From positions 7,598-57,541 of the forward strand of contig DUEZ01000086.1 of the NCBI GenBank assembly GCA_011174825.1: a DNA stretch of 49,944 bases. The letters are read 5' to 3'. A program made the position numbers and the translations under genes. Source of the stretch: Anaerolineae bacterium (lineage in GTDB: Bacteria; Chloroflexota; Anaerolineae; Anaerolineales; E44-bin32). Shown in pieces: positions 1 through 7,662 of this stretch. The number at the start of each line of letters is the position of its first letter. Positions within the stretch are counted from its first letter, which is position 1. Below the pieces are notes generated by a model that was given only the letters and a program-made list of their open reading frames with translations, was not told the DNA's origin and made no database searches.

Positions 1-863
1 TTATTGATCGGACGCATCCCAGCCAACCGAAGGCGGCGTTGAACCCAGTAGGGGCTGGGACCTACTTTCACCCCTTCGATCAAGCCCAGCACAAAGCGCG
101 GATTAAGCTCTGGATTCTGAATCTCGAGTCTTACTCGCCCCTCGAGGGGAGGACCACTCCATTCCACCTCGTACGACGGCTCCTTCAATGGGACATCCGT
201 GAGAGCTGCGATCTCGCGTGCAACGCCCAGGATGTTCGCGTTACGCGCGATGTTAGGTGTGATGGCGATGTCGAGTACGACGTCCCCCATGTAGTCCACC
301 AGCGGCACTCCGACCGGGGCATCGTCGTCAAGGACGATAATGCCCTCGTGATCGTCAGAGATGCCGAGTTCTTTCTCCGAGCACGCCATCGAATACGACT
401 CAATACCACGGATCTTGGTCCGCTTGAGAATCATCAACTCCTCGCCGGGCTTATGCCCGTCGTAGATCTGGGCTCCTTCACGGGCGTAGGCTACCTTGAG
501 CGGCTTCTCCAAAGGCCCTTTTCCCGTATATTGAAACAGGTTGGGCGCGCCGGTGAGAACAACGTGTTCCTGCGCTCCATCATTCAATCGGCAAAGTACC
601 AACCGATCGGCGTCGGGATGGGGCATGACTTCCAAAATCGCACCAACCACGATCTTTTCCGGGTCCCAGGCCAACCCTGTGACGTTGGTCTCCATTTGTC
701 GATCCCCGCTTGTGTGACCTTCGATAATGTCCATTGGTAGGGGAAGACCGACGAACCGAGCTTCCTCGACCTCCAAACCGGCTAACGTCAAGCGATGAAC
801 GAGCTCGCTGATCGGAAGATCGATTTCTACGAAGTCCTTGAGCCAAGAAAGTGGGATTTCCAT
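1..863 (-). CDS. pheT: Phenylalanine--tRNA ligase beta subunit, N-terminal part (cut by window start)
   Basis: This is the first 287 codons of the beta subunit of phenylalanyl-tRNA synthetase, which with PheS forms the (alpha-beta)2 enzyme charging tRNA-Phe in the cytoplasm. The frame stays open to base 1, so about 500 C-terminal residues (the family is usually near 800) lie outside the window. Visible are the N-terminal MEIPLSWLKDFV start, the EMAP-like tRNA-binding domain at about 70-190 (VGAILEVMPHPDADRL, then GAPN), the ITPNIARN..LGVAREIA segment that opens the B3/B4 editing region, and GMRPINN at the edge. The ATG has AAGAGGT upstream. It is the last gene of the T-box-controlled pheS operon and is separated from pheS by an inserted gene. 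Identification is secure. Confidence 0.95.
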   Translation of the reverse strand, partial: MEIPLSWLKDFVEIDLPISELVHRLTLAGLEVEEARFVGLPLPMDIIEGHTSGDRQMETNVTGLAWDPEKIVVGAILEVMPHPDADRLVLCRLNDGAQEHVVLTGAPNLFQYTGKGPLEKPLKVAYAREGAQIYDGHKPGEELMILKRTKIRGIESYSMACSEKELGISDDHEGIIVLDDDAPVGVPLVDYMGDVVLDIAITPNIARNANILGVAREIAALTDVPLKEPSYEVEWSGPPLEGRVRLEIQNPELNPRFVLGLIEGVKVGPSPYWVQRRLRLAGMRPIN

Positions 864-895
864 TTTTGAGTACCTCTTACCCTTGTAATATCATG

Positions 896-930
896 TGGCA
901 CCAGGGCGCCTGGGCACCACGGCACCGGGC
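896..930. repeat. Left GGCACC-rich repeat flanking the inserted four-helix-bundle gene
   Basis: This short stretch contains TGGCACCAGGGC, TGGGCACCAC and GGCACCGGGC. It matches, in inverted orientation, the repeat at 1438-1466 (CTTGGTGCC, GTGCCCTGGTGCC). The two copies bracket the gene at 947-1399 and are absent from the rest of the pheST operon. Whether they are the true ends of a mobile unit is inference. Confidence 0.55.
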
Positions 931-946
931 ATTTTTCTCAGTAGAG

Positions 947-1399
947 TTAGTTCATGTCCATTTCATCAAGAGCATCGTAATTGAGCTCAAACTCTCGAAC
1001 GGATAGATGTGCCCCTGGTTCATCAGAACCACGCTTGCTCCGCTTCAGAAAGGCGATATATCCATTCAGCAAACGCCGGAGTTCATTAGTCTTCGCAATA
1101 ACTTGCACGAATATCTCGTCGTCGATATAACCCAAGTCTCTTGCTATGCAGAGTTGCGAATATGTCTCATCCAGAGAGCCCCGAGCGATGTAACAAAACC
1201 TCACCCCCTCCTGGAAATAATACCTACCGAAACCTTCAGCAATGTTTGCTGGAATACTTTGGACAGACCGCCGCAACTGTGTGATGAGACTCCACTTTTC
1301 TTCAGGTGGCAACTTTGGCAGGACATCGCTACACACAAAAACCGCAAGCTTTCTCGCGACTTGCCAAACTTCTAAACTGTCTAATCCTCTTGTGCCCAT
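947..1399 (-). CDS. Four-helix-bundle protein (23S rRNA intervening-sequence / S23 family)
   Basis: The 150-residue product belongs to the small four-helix-bundle family first seen in intervening sequences of 23S rRNA genes. Diagnostic features are LEVWQVARKLAVFV near the start, QLRRSVQSIPANIAEGFGR at about 42-60, RFCYIARGSLDETYSQL at 67-83 and a closing helix with TNELRRLLNGYIAFLKR. Members probably form pentameric barrels that bind nucleic acid (the Avd protein of diversity-generating retroelements is related); the cellular role is unsettled. The ATG is preceded by AGGTGAG at a spacing of seven. It sits between pheS (67 nt upstream) and pheT (83 nt downstream), an unusual interruption of a tightly paired operon, and is bracketed by inverted GGCACC-rich repeats. 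No reverse transcriptase or variable repeat is nearby, so a DGR role is not supported. Confidence 0.88.
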   Translation of the reverse strand: MGTRGLDSLEVWQVARKLAVFVCSDVLPKLPPEEKWSLITQLRRSVQSIPANIAEGFGRYYFQEGVRFCYIARGSLDETYSQLCIARDLGYIDDEIFVQVIAKTNELRRLLNGYIAFLKRSKRGSDEPGAHLSVREFELNYDALDEMDMN

Positions 1400-1437
1400 A
1401 TACTTCTCACCTAGAATTCTGTTCCAATTCGACTGTC

Positions 1438-1466
1438 CTTGGTGCCTTTGTGCCCTGGTGCCCCCC
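1438..1466. repeat. Right GGCACC-rich repeat, abutting the pheS stop codon
   Basis: CTTGGTGCC and GTGCCCTGGTGCC are the inverted counterpart of the repeat at 896-930. The copy ends directly at the pheS stop codon (1467-1469), which suggests that the inserted unit begins exactly after pheS. Confidence 0.5.
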
Positions 1467-2492
1467 TCAGAACTGCTCCAAAAACCTCAAATCATTCCCC
1501 CAGAAATAACGAATATCATCAATCCCATGTTTGAGCATCGTGATCCGTTCCGGGCCCATGCCAAAGGCGAAGCCTGTGAAGACCGTCGGATCGTAGCCTC
1601 CATTGCGGAGCACGATGGGATGAACCATCCCGCAACCAAGGATCTCCAGCCATCCGGTTCGTCTGCAAACCGGGCACCCTTCACCATCACAAATGAAGCA
1701 TTCGATATCCATCTCGGCCGAGGGCTCAGTGAAGGGGAAGTGCGCGGCTCGAAAACGCGTGCGCACATGTTCTCCAAACATACGGCGGGCGAAGGCGTTT
1801 AGGGTGCCCTTCAAATCTGCGAAGGTGATGTGATGCCCGACCGCAAGACCTTCCACCTGGTTGAACTGGATCTCCGCCCGTGCGGTGATCTGTTCATAGC
1901 GGTAGCACATACCGGGCAAGATCACACGTATGGGTTCCGGCGCTCGCTCGCGCATCACATGAATCTGGCCAGGCGAGGTATGTGTCCGGAGAAGAACGCT
2001 GGGGTCCGTGGTATGGAAAGTGTCCCACATGTCGCGCGCTGGGTGATGTTCCGGCATATTGAGCAATCCAAAGTTGTAGTCGTCTGTCTCCACCTCACGC
2101 GAAAGGTAGATCTGGAAGCCCATCTCAGCCCAGATGTTATAAATCTGGCGCAAGGTCTGATTGGCAGGGTGAATACGACCGAGGATAGGTTTGCGCCCGG
2201 GAAGGGTGACATCTAATCTCTCTTCCCGCAACGACCGCTCCAACGCTTCCACCCGTAACGCTTCGACCCTGGTTTGTAAAGTGCCCTCTAGATGCAACTT
2301 TACCTCGTTGGCGCGTCGTCCCACCGCGGGTCGATCCTCCTTGGATAACTCTCGCAGTCCAGCAAGGATAACCGCCAATTCTGCTGAGCGCCCCAGGTAT
2401 TTCACCCTCCACGCGTTCAGCCCGGCTTCGTCCGTGATCCCCTCCAATTCTGTCAAAGCCTGACGCTCTAGTTCTTCCAAACGCTCCAGCAT
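1467..2492 (-). CDS. pheS: Phenylalanine--tRNA ligase alpha subunit
   Basis: The 341-residue catalytic alpha subunit activates phenylalanine with ATP and transfers it to tRNA-Phe. The N-terminal coiled coil (about 1-90) is followed by the class II core with GRIHPANQTLRQI (motif 1 region), HPARDMWDTF and LLRTHTSPGQ, then motif 2 around CYRYEQITARAEIQFNQVEGL, and motif 3 near GFAFGMGPERITMLKHGIDDIR. A four-cysteine insert ECFICDGEGCPVCRRTGW probably binds zinc and is a known variant in several phyla. The ATG at 2492 has an ideal AAGGAGGG; a longer in-frame TTG at 2645 would read through the T-box terminator and is rejected. Transcription is controlled by the T-box upstream. It is first gene of the pheS - four-helix bundle - pheT operon. 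Confidence 0.96.
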   Translation of the reverse strand: MLERLEELERQALTELEGITDEAGLNAWRVKYLGRSAELAVILAGLRELSKEDRPAVGRRANEVKLHLEGTLQTRVEALRVEALERSLREERLDVTLPGRKPILGRIHPANQTLRQIYNIWAEMGFQIYLSREVETDDYNFGLLNMPEHHPARDMWDTFHTTDPSVLLRTHTSPGQIHVMRERAPEPIRVILPGMCYRYEQITARAEIQFNQVEGLAVGHHITFADLKGTLNAFARRMFGEHVRTRFRAAHFPFTEPSAEMDIECFICDGEGCPVCRRTGWLEILGCGMVHPIVLRNGGYDPTVFTGFAFGMGPERITMLKHGIDDIRYFWGNDLRFLEQF

Positions 2493-2551
2493 GGGCCCTC
2501 CTTTCACGAGCACCTTGCTACTCTCCCCAAGCATTAAAACTACAAACCCTT

Positions 2552-2840
2552 TAAAAAGAAAATCCCGTCCAGCTAAGGGACGGGGAGATTTCCTCGCGGT
2601 ACCACCCTTATTGGCCCAAAAGGCCCACTCATTACCGACTGTCAACGCTTAGCGTTCGCTAAAGGCTGCGATCGGTTCCTCCATGGCAACGGTGAGGTTC
2701 CGGCCCGAACTACTGACCTGATTACAGGCGTTCCCCCGGGCAGCTCAGGAGGGAACTTCGACAGGATTCTTTTGAGTCGGGGTTCCAGTCACGCCCCGCC
2801 CTCCCTGGCAAATTCCACCTGCCTACTTTCCTCCGTCATA
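2552..2840 (-). promoter_or_regulatory. T-box riboswitch with Phe (UUC) specifier and terminator, controls pheS
   Basis: On the minus strand the leader begins with GACGGAGG and AAAGTAGG. The GGAGG (2834-2830) pairs with CCTCC (2752-2748) as the base of stem I, placing AGTA and TCGAAGTTC opposite each other as the specifier loop. The codon just before the base helix is TTC (2755-2753), which is Phe and fits the downstream gene. The universal T-box motif AGGGTGGTACCGCG lies near 2609-2596, followed by a terminator hairpin CCCGTCC..GGACGGG at about 2585-2564 and a T-rich run to 2552. Uncharged tRNA-Phe would pair with the specifier and the TGGT bulge and favour the antiterminator. Confidence 0.93.
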
Positions 2841-2976
2841 GCCTTTGATGATTGGTGATCAATCATATCCCAAAAGCCGAGATGATGTCAACCACCTTAT
2901 GTGAGCGGGGCACTCATGAGATGTCGCACCGCAGAGCCTTGTACCGTTCGCCCTGACACTTCAACAGAGAAACATG

Positions 2977-3702
2977 TTACCAAACACCCGGCAGCAGGCG
3001 AAAACGCACTTGAGAAGCATATTCCGGATACCCCTCCAGTTCCTCATGGAGCATCCTATCCTCCAGCAGCGTGCGAAGGACCAACAGGGTGGCAGCCAAA
3101 GCGCCCGGTAAAAAGGACCAGATCGAACCAAACAGGAGCGGATTGGAGAGCGATTGGAGGATCCCAGCGATATAGCCCGGATGACGAACATACCGGTACG
3201 GTCCGGTAGTGCAGACAGTTTGACCGCGATCATCCTGGATCCGGGCTACCGTTGAAAAATAGGCATTTGAGATCATCGCCCAGCTGAAAAGCGAGAATCC
3301 CAGCAAACTACCTATTGTCCCGATGATATGGATCCATAAATCCACTTCTCCCGTCCAGTTGTAACGCACATCCAAACCGGCGACGAGTAATAGGACGATG
3401 AAGTACATCACGCCGAACAACCCACCAACAACCTTGTCCCAATCTCTCATCCCTCTTGCTTCGGCGCGATCCGCGATGGTCCCCGGACTGTAGCGCAGTA
3501 GGAACAGGGCGTTGATTGGAGCAACCACCAGATATACGCCGATGTACACCCAACCCCATGCCCAATCGAGACGACCTGCGGCGAGGAACAGGACCGAGGC
3601 TTGGAACACCACCAACAAGGCAACTTGCACAACACGTCTCACCACACCGCGTCTAATCTCCTGTGTGTCTCGCATACCTCTTGAGGGGATGTCATTCGTC
3701 AT
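2977..3702 (-). CDS. Membrane methyltransferase of the isoprenylcysteine carboxyl methyltransferase (ICMT/PEMT) type
   Basis: The 241-residue product is an integral membrane protein with about five hydrophobic segments. It ends in the typical SAM-binding signature of the ICMT/phospholipid methyltransferase superfamily: TTGPYRYVRHPGYIAGIL at about 180-197 and LHEELEGYPEYASQVRFRLLPGVW at the C-terminus. The family methylates small lipid-like or protein-carboxyl substrates in the membrane; the substrate here cannot be told from sequence. I start at the ATG at 3702, which has GGAGG at good spacing; the longer in-frame start at 3831 lacks one and adds 43 unconserved residues. It appears monocistronic, with a dispersed repeat upstream and the pheS T-box downstream. 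Confidence 0.85.
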   Translation of the reverse strand: MTNDIPSRGMRDTQEIRRGVVRRVVQVALLVVFQASVLFLAAGRLDWAWGWVYIGVYLVVAPINALFLLRYSPGTIADRAEARGMRDWDKVVGGLFGVMYFIVLLLVAGLDVRYNWTGEVDLWIHIIGTIGSLLGFSLFSWAMISNAYFSTVARIQDDRGQTVCTTGPYRYVRHPGYIAGILQSLSNPLLFGSIWSFLPGALAATLLVLRTLLEDRMLHEELEGYPEYASQVRFRLLPGVW

Positions 3703-3846
3703 TCGATCCTCCAGCTGTGCTAAGTATAAACTCTCGGTGTTACTTAATAAACAGACATGAGCCCATTGGAATAGGCGAGGCGCAAAGGGGGAAAAGGATT
3801 TGTGAGAAATACTTGGAAGTCTATGCGCCAATTTGCCAACTCCCTT

Positions 3847-3943
3847 TCTCCCTCTCCCTTTTAGGGAGAGGGCGGGGTGAGGGTAGATGTGACCGTTTAA
3901 CCTCCCCTCACCCTAACCCTCTCCCCACAGGGGAGAGGGGACT
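3847..3943. repeat. CTCTCCC-type intergenic repeat, copy A
   Basis: The unit has a first hairpin CTCTCCCTTTTAGGGAGAG (3852-3870), the arm GGGGTGAGGGT, a short spacer, the arm CCCTCACCCTAACC, and a second hairpin CCCTCTCCCCACAGGGGAGAGGG (3917-3939 region). The two arms are themselves complementary, so the whole forms one large branched structure. Further copies lie at 36431-36780, 36916-36998 and 46041-46246. Confidence 0.85.
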
Positions 3944-4072
3944 TTCTCATATGTAAACACCATTCGCCACTGGCTTTCAAGCTTCTACGATACATTGGAA
4001 CCATTCCTCATCCTTCTGCGTCATAGATTCAAACGACGCTATGGTCTGCATCCTAACCACTTGGAGAGTAAC

Positions 4073-5398
4073 ATGAGACCTCAACCGAACAGAAAAAAGG
4101 GCATGCTCATCCTCTGCCTCACCATCCTCATTGGATCGTGCAGCCCCTTAACCATTGATCCGACTGAGACCAAGACCGCTGGATGGTTAGATTGGGATGG
4201 GGAGGGTGGATGGAGCGGCGCATCAAGAGGTGCAGCCGAGGGCGGTTTGGTGATGGACGTCGAATCGGAAGCACTCGTGGAAGCTCCCAAGGGGTCCATG
4301 GCGATCATGGCGCCTGCGGATGAAATGGACTGGTCTTCTGAAGAACCCCGCGATGGGGATGTCTCTCAAAGGCCCAACCTCCGCGCTGGCAGTGTCGACG
4401 ACAACGCCGAGTGGGATGATTATCTTCTCTACCGGCTTCGATTCGCTGAATGGAATATTCATGTGCGTGAGATCGATGTCAGCGAGCGTCATATCATTCA
4501 GGTCACCAATAAGCAAGGCCAGCCAGTGCTGGGCGCCAAGGTGACAATTTCGGATGATGCCGGGCAAGAACTTGGCTCGATGTACACACACGCCGATGGT
4601 AAAGTCTTGTTCTTTCCGCTCGTAAGCCCTGAGGTTCAACGTTATCAGATCCTTGTAGAGAAAGGATCCGCATCAACAAACTTCACCCTTAACCAGAACG
4701 AACGTGATCATACGGTCGTACTGGACGCTCAATCAGCCAAAAATCCTGTGCGTTTGGACATACATTTCCTCATCGATTCCACCGGCAGCATGAGCGACGA
4801 AATTCAACAACTCAAAGCCAACATGATCAGCATCTCGGAGCGGATCCATACATTGCCCTCCAACCCTGATGTGCGCTTTGGCATGACCATCTACCGCGAC
4901 CGCGGTGATTTATTCGTCAGCCGCACCTTTGAGTTCACCCCCGATATTGAGAAATTCACTGAGGAATTGCGGAACATCGCGGCGGAGGGCGGTGGCGATT
5001 ACGCCGAAAGCCTCAACGAAGGTCTTCACAACGCCATCCACCTGCCGGAGTGGAGAGTGGAGGAAACCGTCAGCCTGATCTTCCTCGTGGCAGATGCCCC
5101 ACCACATCTTGATTATGCTAACGATTACAGCTATGCCGAGGATGTGTTCGAAGCGGTAGAGCGAGGGATCAAGATCTTCCCTCTCGCTTCGAGCGGCCTG
5201 GATGACCAAGGGGAGTACATCCTCCGCCAATTAGCTCAGATCAGCTCAGGAAAATTCTTGTTCCTCACCTATGGCGCTGGCGGCGCTCCTGGAGACGAGA
5301 CACCCCATCATGTGGATGACTACAGCGTGCTCTCACTTGATGAGCTGGTTGTGCGGCTTGTAGAGGAGGAGCTTGCTCAGCTCTCTCTTGAACAATAG
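4073..5398 (+). CDS. Lipoprotein with carboxypeptidase-regulatory-like and von Willebrand A domains
   Basis: The 441-residue product starts with a lipoprotein signal (MLILCLTILIGSC, modified Cys about 23), so it is probably anchored on the outer face of the membrane. An acidic low-complexity linker follows. Residues about 145-220 resemble a carboxypeptidase-regulatory or Ig-like beta domain (VTNKQGQPVLGAKVTISDDAG). The rest is a VWA domain with the metal-site motif DSTGS at about 235-239 and the later VADAPPHLDY segment. VWA domains usually mediate metal-dependent protein contacts; no partner is apparent. I chose the ATG at 4073, which has GGAG at eight bases; the upstream ATG at 3995 would bury the signal peptide. 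The gene stands alone between repeat-rich spacers. Confidence 0.85.
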   Translation: MRPQPNRKKGMLILCLTILIGSCSPLTIDPTETKTAGWLDWDGEGGWSGASRGAAEGGLVMDVESEALVEAPKGSMAIMAPADEMDWSSEEPRDGDVSQRPNLRAGSVDDNAEWDDYLLYRLRFAEWNIHVREIDVSERHIIQVTNKQGQPVLGAKVTISDDAGQELGSMYTHADGKVLFFPLVSPEVQRYQILVEKGSASTNFTLNQNERDHTVVLDAQSAKNPVRLDIHFLIDSTGSMSDEIQQLKANMISISERIHTLPSNPDVRFGMTIYRDRGDLFVSRTFEFTPDIEKFTEELRNIAAEGGGDYAESLNEGLHNAIHLPEWRVEETVSLIFLVADAPPHLDYANDYSYAEDVFEAVERGIKIFPLASSGLDDQGEYILRQLAQISSGKFLFLTYGAGGAPGDETPHHVDDYSVLSLDELVVRLVEEELAQLSLEQ

Positions 5399-5413
5399 AC
5401 ATGGCGTATTAAA

Positions 5414-5437
5414 GTAGGAGCGGTTCGCGAACCGCCC
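5414..5437. repeat. GTAGGGGC-family palindrome with CGGTTCGCGAACCG core
   Basis: A degenerate copy reading GTAGGAGCGG TTCGCGAACC GCCC. Better copies with the same core lie at 16875-16902 and 33728-33752. Confidence 0.7.
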
Positions 5438-5449
5438 TCTCCCTCAATC

Positions 5450-5532
5450 TGTCATTGCGAGCCCCGCAGGGGCGAAGCAATCTCCTCAACGGTAAGATTG
5501 CTTCATCGCACTGGCGTGCTCCTCGCAATGAC
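5450..5532. repeat. TGTCATTGCGAG-ended inverted repeat
   Basis: An 83-bp unit opens with TGTCATTGCGAGCCCC and closes with CTCGCAATGACA, with inner complementary arms GAAGCAATCT and AGATTGCTTC. It could fold into one long hairpin and is typical of small non-coding mobile elements. A second, diverged copy lies at 41946-42021. Confidence 0.8.
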
Positions 5533-5561
5533 ATCTAATTTCATGCCATTCTTAAACCAGT

Positions 5562-5589
5562 GTAGGGGCGACCGGCCGGTCGCCCCTAC
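5562..5589. repeat. GTAGGGGC-family palindrome with CGACCGGCCGGTCG core
   Basis: A perfect 28-bp palindrome with GTAGGGGC and GCCCCTAC ends. The core differs from the other members of the family, but the ends are the same. Confidence 0.8.
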
Positions 5590-5725
5590 TGGTAATTGTA
5601 AAGAAATATCGTAGGAGCAATTCGCCGTTTGTGCTGTGAGACGCCGAGAGAAACACCCAGCTCTTTAAGCCGGCGGCACGCCTACCATTCCGTCCCGCGT
5701 AGACGGATGTATCAGCAAGAAGAGT

Positions 5726-5822
5726 GTAGGGGCAATTCATGCCGTCTCGCACAGGCTCGCCGGCTGAAAGTGCCGAGTTCTTTTCTCGGCGGCTCGCGGC
5801 ACGAACGGTGAATTGCCCTTAC
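5726..5822. repeat. GTAGGGGCAATTC-ended element, longer copy
   Basis: A 97-bp unit bounded by GTAGGGGCAATTCATG and GTGAATTGCCCTTAC. Inside are TGCCGTCTCGCAC and CGCGGCACGAACGG. The unit at 33579-33646 carries the same ends and sub-terminal words in the opposite orientation, but is about 29 bp shorter in the middle. The stretch 5611-5700 (starting GTAGGAGCAATTCGCCG) looks like another decayed copy. Confidence 0.75.
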
Positions 5823-5924
5823 TATACTTTATGGGGTAGAACACCTTCGGCTACAGCGAGCATTATTCCGTGGACTGACCATGTCAAAGAAGGTGAACAA
5901 GGTTACAATCATGCGCACTGAACC

Positions 5925-7553
5925 ATGAACGAAAAAGCGCCGGCCCATTCGATTTTATCAAAGGTCTTCTTCGCCCTTCCTCAGAAACCACACGTGCTGG
6001 TACTCCCTCTGGTGTTGCTTCTCGCATCTTGTACTACAGATGTGAGCGAGATCATTCAAGCTCCGCTTGGGGACACTCAGATCTCTCCTACCACAACGAT
6101 GGTCCACACACCAAGACCATCAGGTACAGCGACGCTCATCCCGACCCCGTTCATCAGCCCTACGCCCCAAACCGTCGTTTTAGCAGTCCCTGCACAATGG
6201 GCTGACGCTGCCCTCGAAGCTCTCGAAGAGTTAAACGACCATGACGGTTCTTGGCAATGGCAGCTCGATATCCATGATGATCCCGTCGTAGAGCCTATGT
6301 TTGTCAGTGCACAGATCGCTCTCGTGGCTGATGCCGTGGGCATCTCTAGCGGGGAAAGACCACTGGCTTTGGTTGTCCCGTTTACCTCCCAATGGGAATC
6401 CCTCACCTTGGCGGAAGCAGAGCAGATCCTGGCGGATGGTTCTCCCTTCATCGCCGTGATGGACTGGGCGGACATGCCGGCGACTCATAAGGCTCTCAAG
6501 GTGGGCGGCCTGCGACCCGGAGCCCCCGGCTATCCCCTGATCCAATCCTGGTCGCTGGTAGCAGCCGCCGGGTATGAAGCCGCTGCGGCTGAACTGGCTC
6601 CAGTGTTAAGAAATCGCCTGATCGAGGATGCCGTCATCACTCTAACGGCTGTTGGCGATGTGATGTTGGATCGCGCCCTCGGCGACGCCATCCGTGCCGG
6701 CGAGGTATCCTATCCATTTGCCGAGGTGATCGATCTACTCACGCCTGCCGATTTGACGGTCGGCAATCTCGAATCTGCGTTGGGAGACCTTGGCTCGTCA
6801 GCCAACAAGGGCTATACCTTTCGCGCACCGAGTGAGGCCGCTGAGGTCCTTGCCCAGGCCGGCTTCGATCTGCTCTCGTTGGCCAACAATCACGCATTGG
6901 ATTACGGCCCTCCAGCACTTGAGCAAGCCATGGATTTGCTTCACCAGCAGGGGGTCGCCACCGTTGGCGCAGGAGCTAACGACGCAGCCGCACATGAGCC
7001 CTATGTTCGCGAAATCCATGGTCTCACCCTGGCATTCCTGGCCTATGTCCATGTGCCGGTTGAGGTACGTGGCTTCGACACCCAGACATGGACCGCCACT
7101 TCGGACCGTCCAGGCATGGCCTGGGCCGATCCAGAAAGGATCAAGGTCGATGTGGCGACCGCGCTAAACTGGGCTGATCTGGTCATCGTCCTGCTCCACA
7201 GCGGTTATGAGAACGTGTCAGAGCCAAGCCCACCGCAAGTATCGGCTGCTCGTGCGGCGATCGATGGCGGCGCCAGCTTAGTGATTGGACATCACACCCA
7301 CGTGCTGCAGGGGGTTGAATTTTACAACGGTGGTGTGATTATCTACGGTCTGGGAAATTTCGCTTTTGAAGACGGTGGCCCTCCGGAGAGTGCCTTGTTA
7401 AATGTTTGGTTGGACGAGGATGGGGTGCGAGGGATGGAATTTATACCCGTTATCATCGAGAACGACGGCTATCCCCGGCTGGCAAGCGAGAATGAGATGA
7501 CCACGATCCTTCAATGGATCTACAACCTCACCGAAGCGCTCAACCAACCCTAA
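5925..7553 (+). CDS. CapA-family lipoprotein (PGA_cap, metallophosphatase-like fold)
   Basis: The 542-residue product has a lipoprotein signal ending LLLASC (Cys about 36) and a Thr/Pro-rich linker with TPRPSGTATLIPTPFISPTP. Residues about 85-235 form a domain I do not recognise, perhaps like a periplasmic binding lobe. From about 236 onward it is a CapA/poly-gamma-glutamate capsule domain with TAVGDVMLDR, VGNLESAL, LLSLANNHALDYG and LVIGHHTHVLQG, the usual conserved metal and substrate positions. CapA is needed for poly-gamma-glutamate export or anchoring in Bacillus, but lone CapA-like proteins without CapB/CapC, as here, have uncertain roles. The ATG has no strong ribosome site. Transcription would end at the hairpin at 7613-7645. 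Confidence 0.88.
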   Translation: MNEKAPAHSILSKVFFALPQKPHVLVLPLVLLLASCTTDVSEIIQAPLGDTQISPTTTMVHTPRPSGTATLIPTPFISPTPQTVVLAVPAQWADAALEALEELNDHDGSWQWQLDIHDDPVVEPMFVSAQIALVADAVGISSGERPLALVVPFTSQWESLTLAEAEQILADGSPFIAVMDWADMPATHKALKVGGLRPGAPGYPLIQSWSLVAAAGYEAAAAELAPVLRNRLIEDAVITLTAVGDVMLDRALGDAIRAGEVSYPFAEVIDLLTPADLTVGNLESALGDLGSSANKGYTFRAPSEAAEVLAQAGFDLLSLANNHALDYGPPALEQAMDLLHQQGVATVGAGANDAAAHEPYVREIHGLTLAFLAYVHVPVEVRGFDTQTWTATSDRPGMAWADPERIKVDVATALNWADLVIVLLHSGYENVSEPSPPQVSAARAAIDGGASLVIGHHTHVLQGVEFYNGGVIIYGLGNFAFEDGGPPESALLNVWLDEDGVRGMEFIPVIIENDGYPRLASENEMTTILQWIYNLTEALNQP

Positions 7554-7612
7554 CAATACCCCATTCCTATGCAAGGATCTGTTCGGATATTGCCATTCCG
7601 AGCACCAAAGGC

Positions 7613-7645
7613 AGCTCCCCGCGAGCTTGAAGCTCGCGGGGAGCT
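7613..7645. terminator. Bidirectional terminator between convergent genes
   Basis: A perfect 16-bp inverted repeat (AGCTCCCCGCGAGCTT and its complement) with a single central base lies between the ends of the CapA-like gene (+) and the lipoprotein gene (-). A weak TTAATT follows on the plus strand. The position makes a shared terminator likely. Confidence 0.7.
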
Positions 7646-7662
7646 TAATTCGCTATTAACAA

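Noticed and set aside
947..1399. Diversity-generating retroelement suggested by the Avd-like protein
   Set aside because: No reverse transcriptase, template repeat or variable repeat is present nearby.
1242..1802. Plus-strand frame of 186 codons across the pheS end and the inserted gene
   Set aside because: It is antisense to two well-supported genes and shows no domain.
2493..2645. N-terminal extension of pheS from a TTG codon
   Set aside because: It translates the T-box antiterminator and terminator, has no ribosome site, and the ATG at 2492 has an ideal one.
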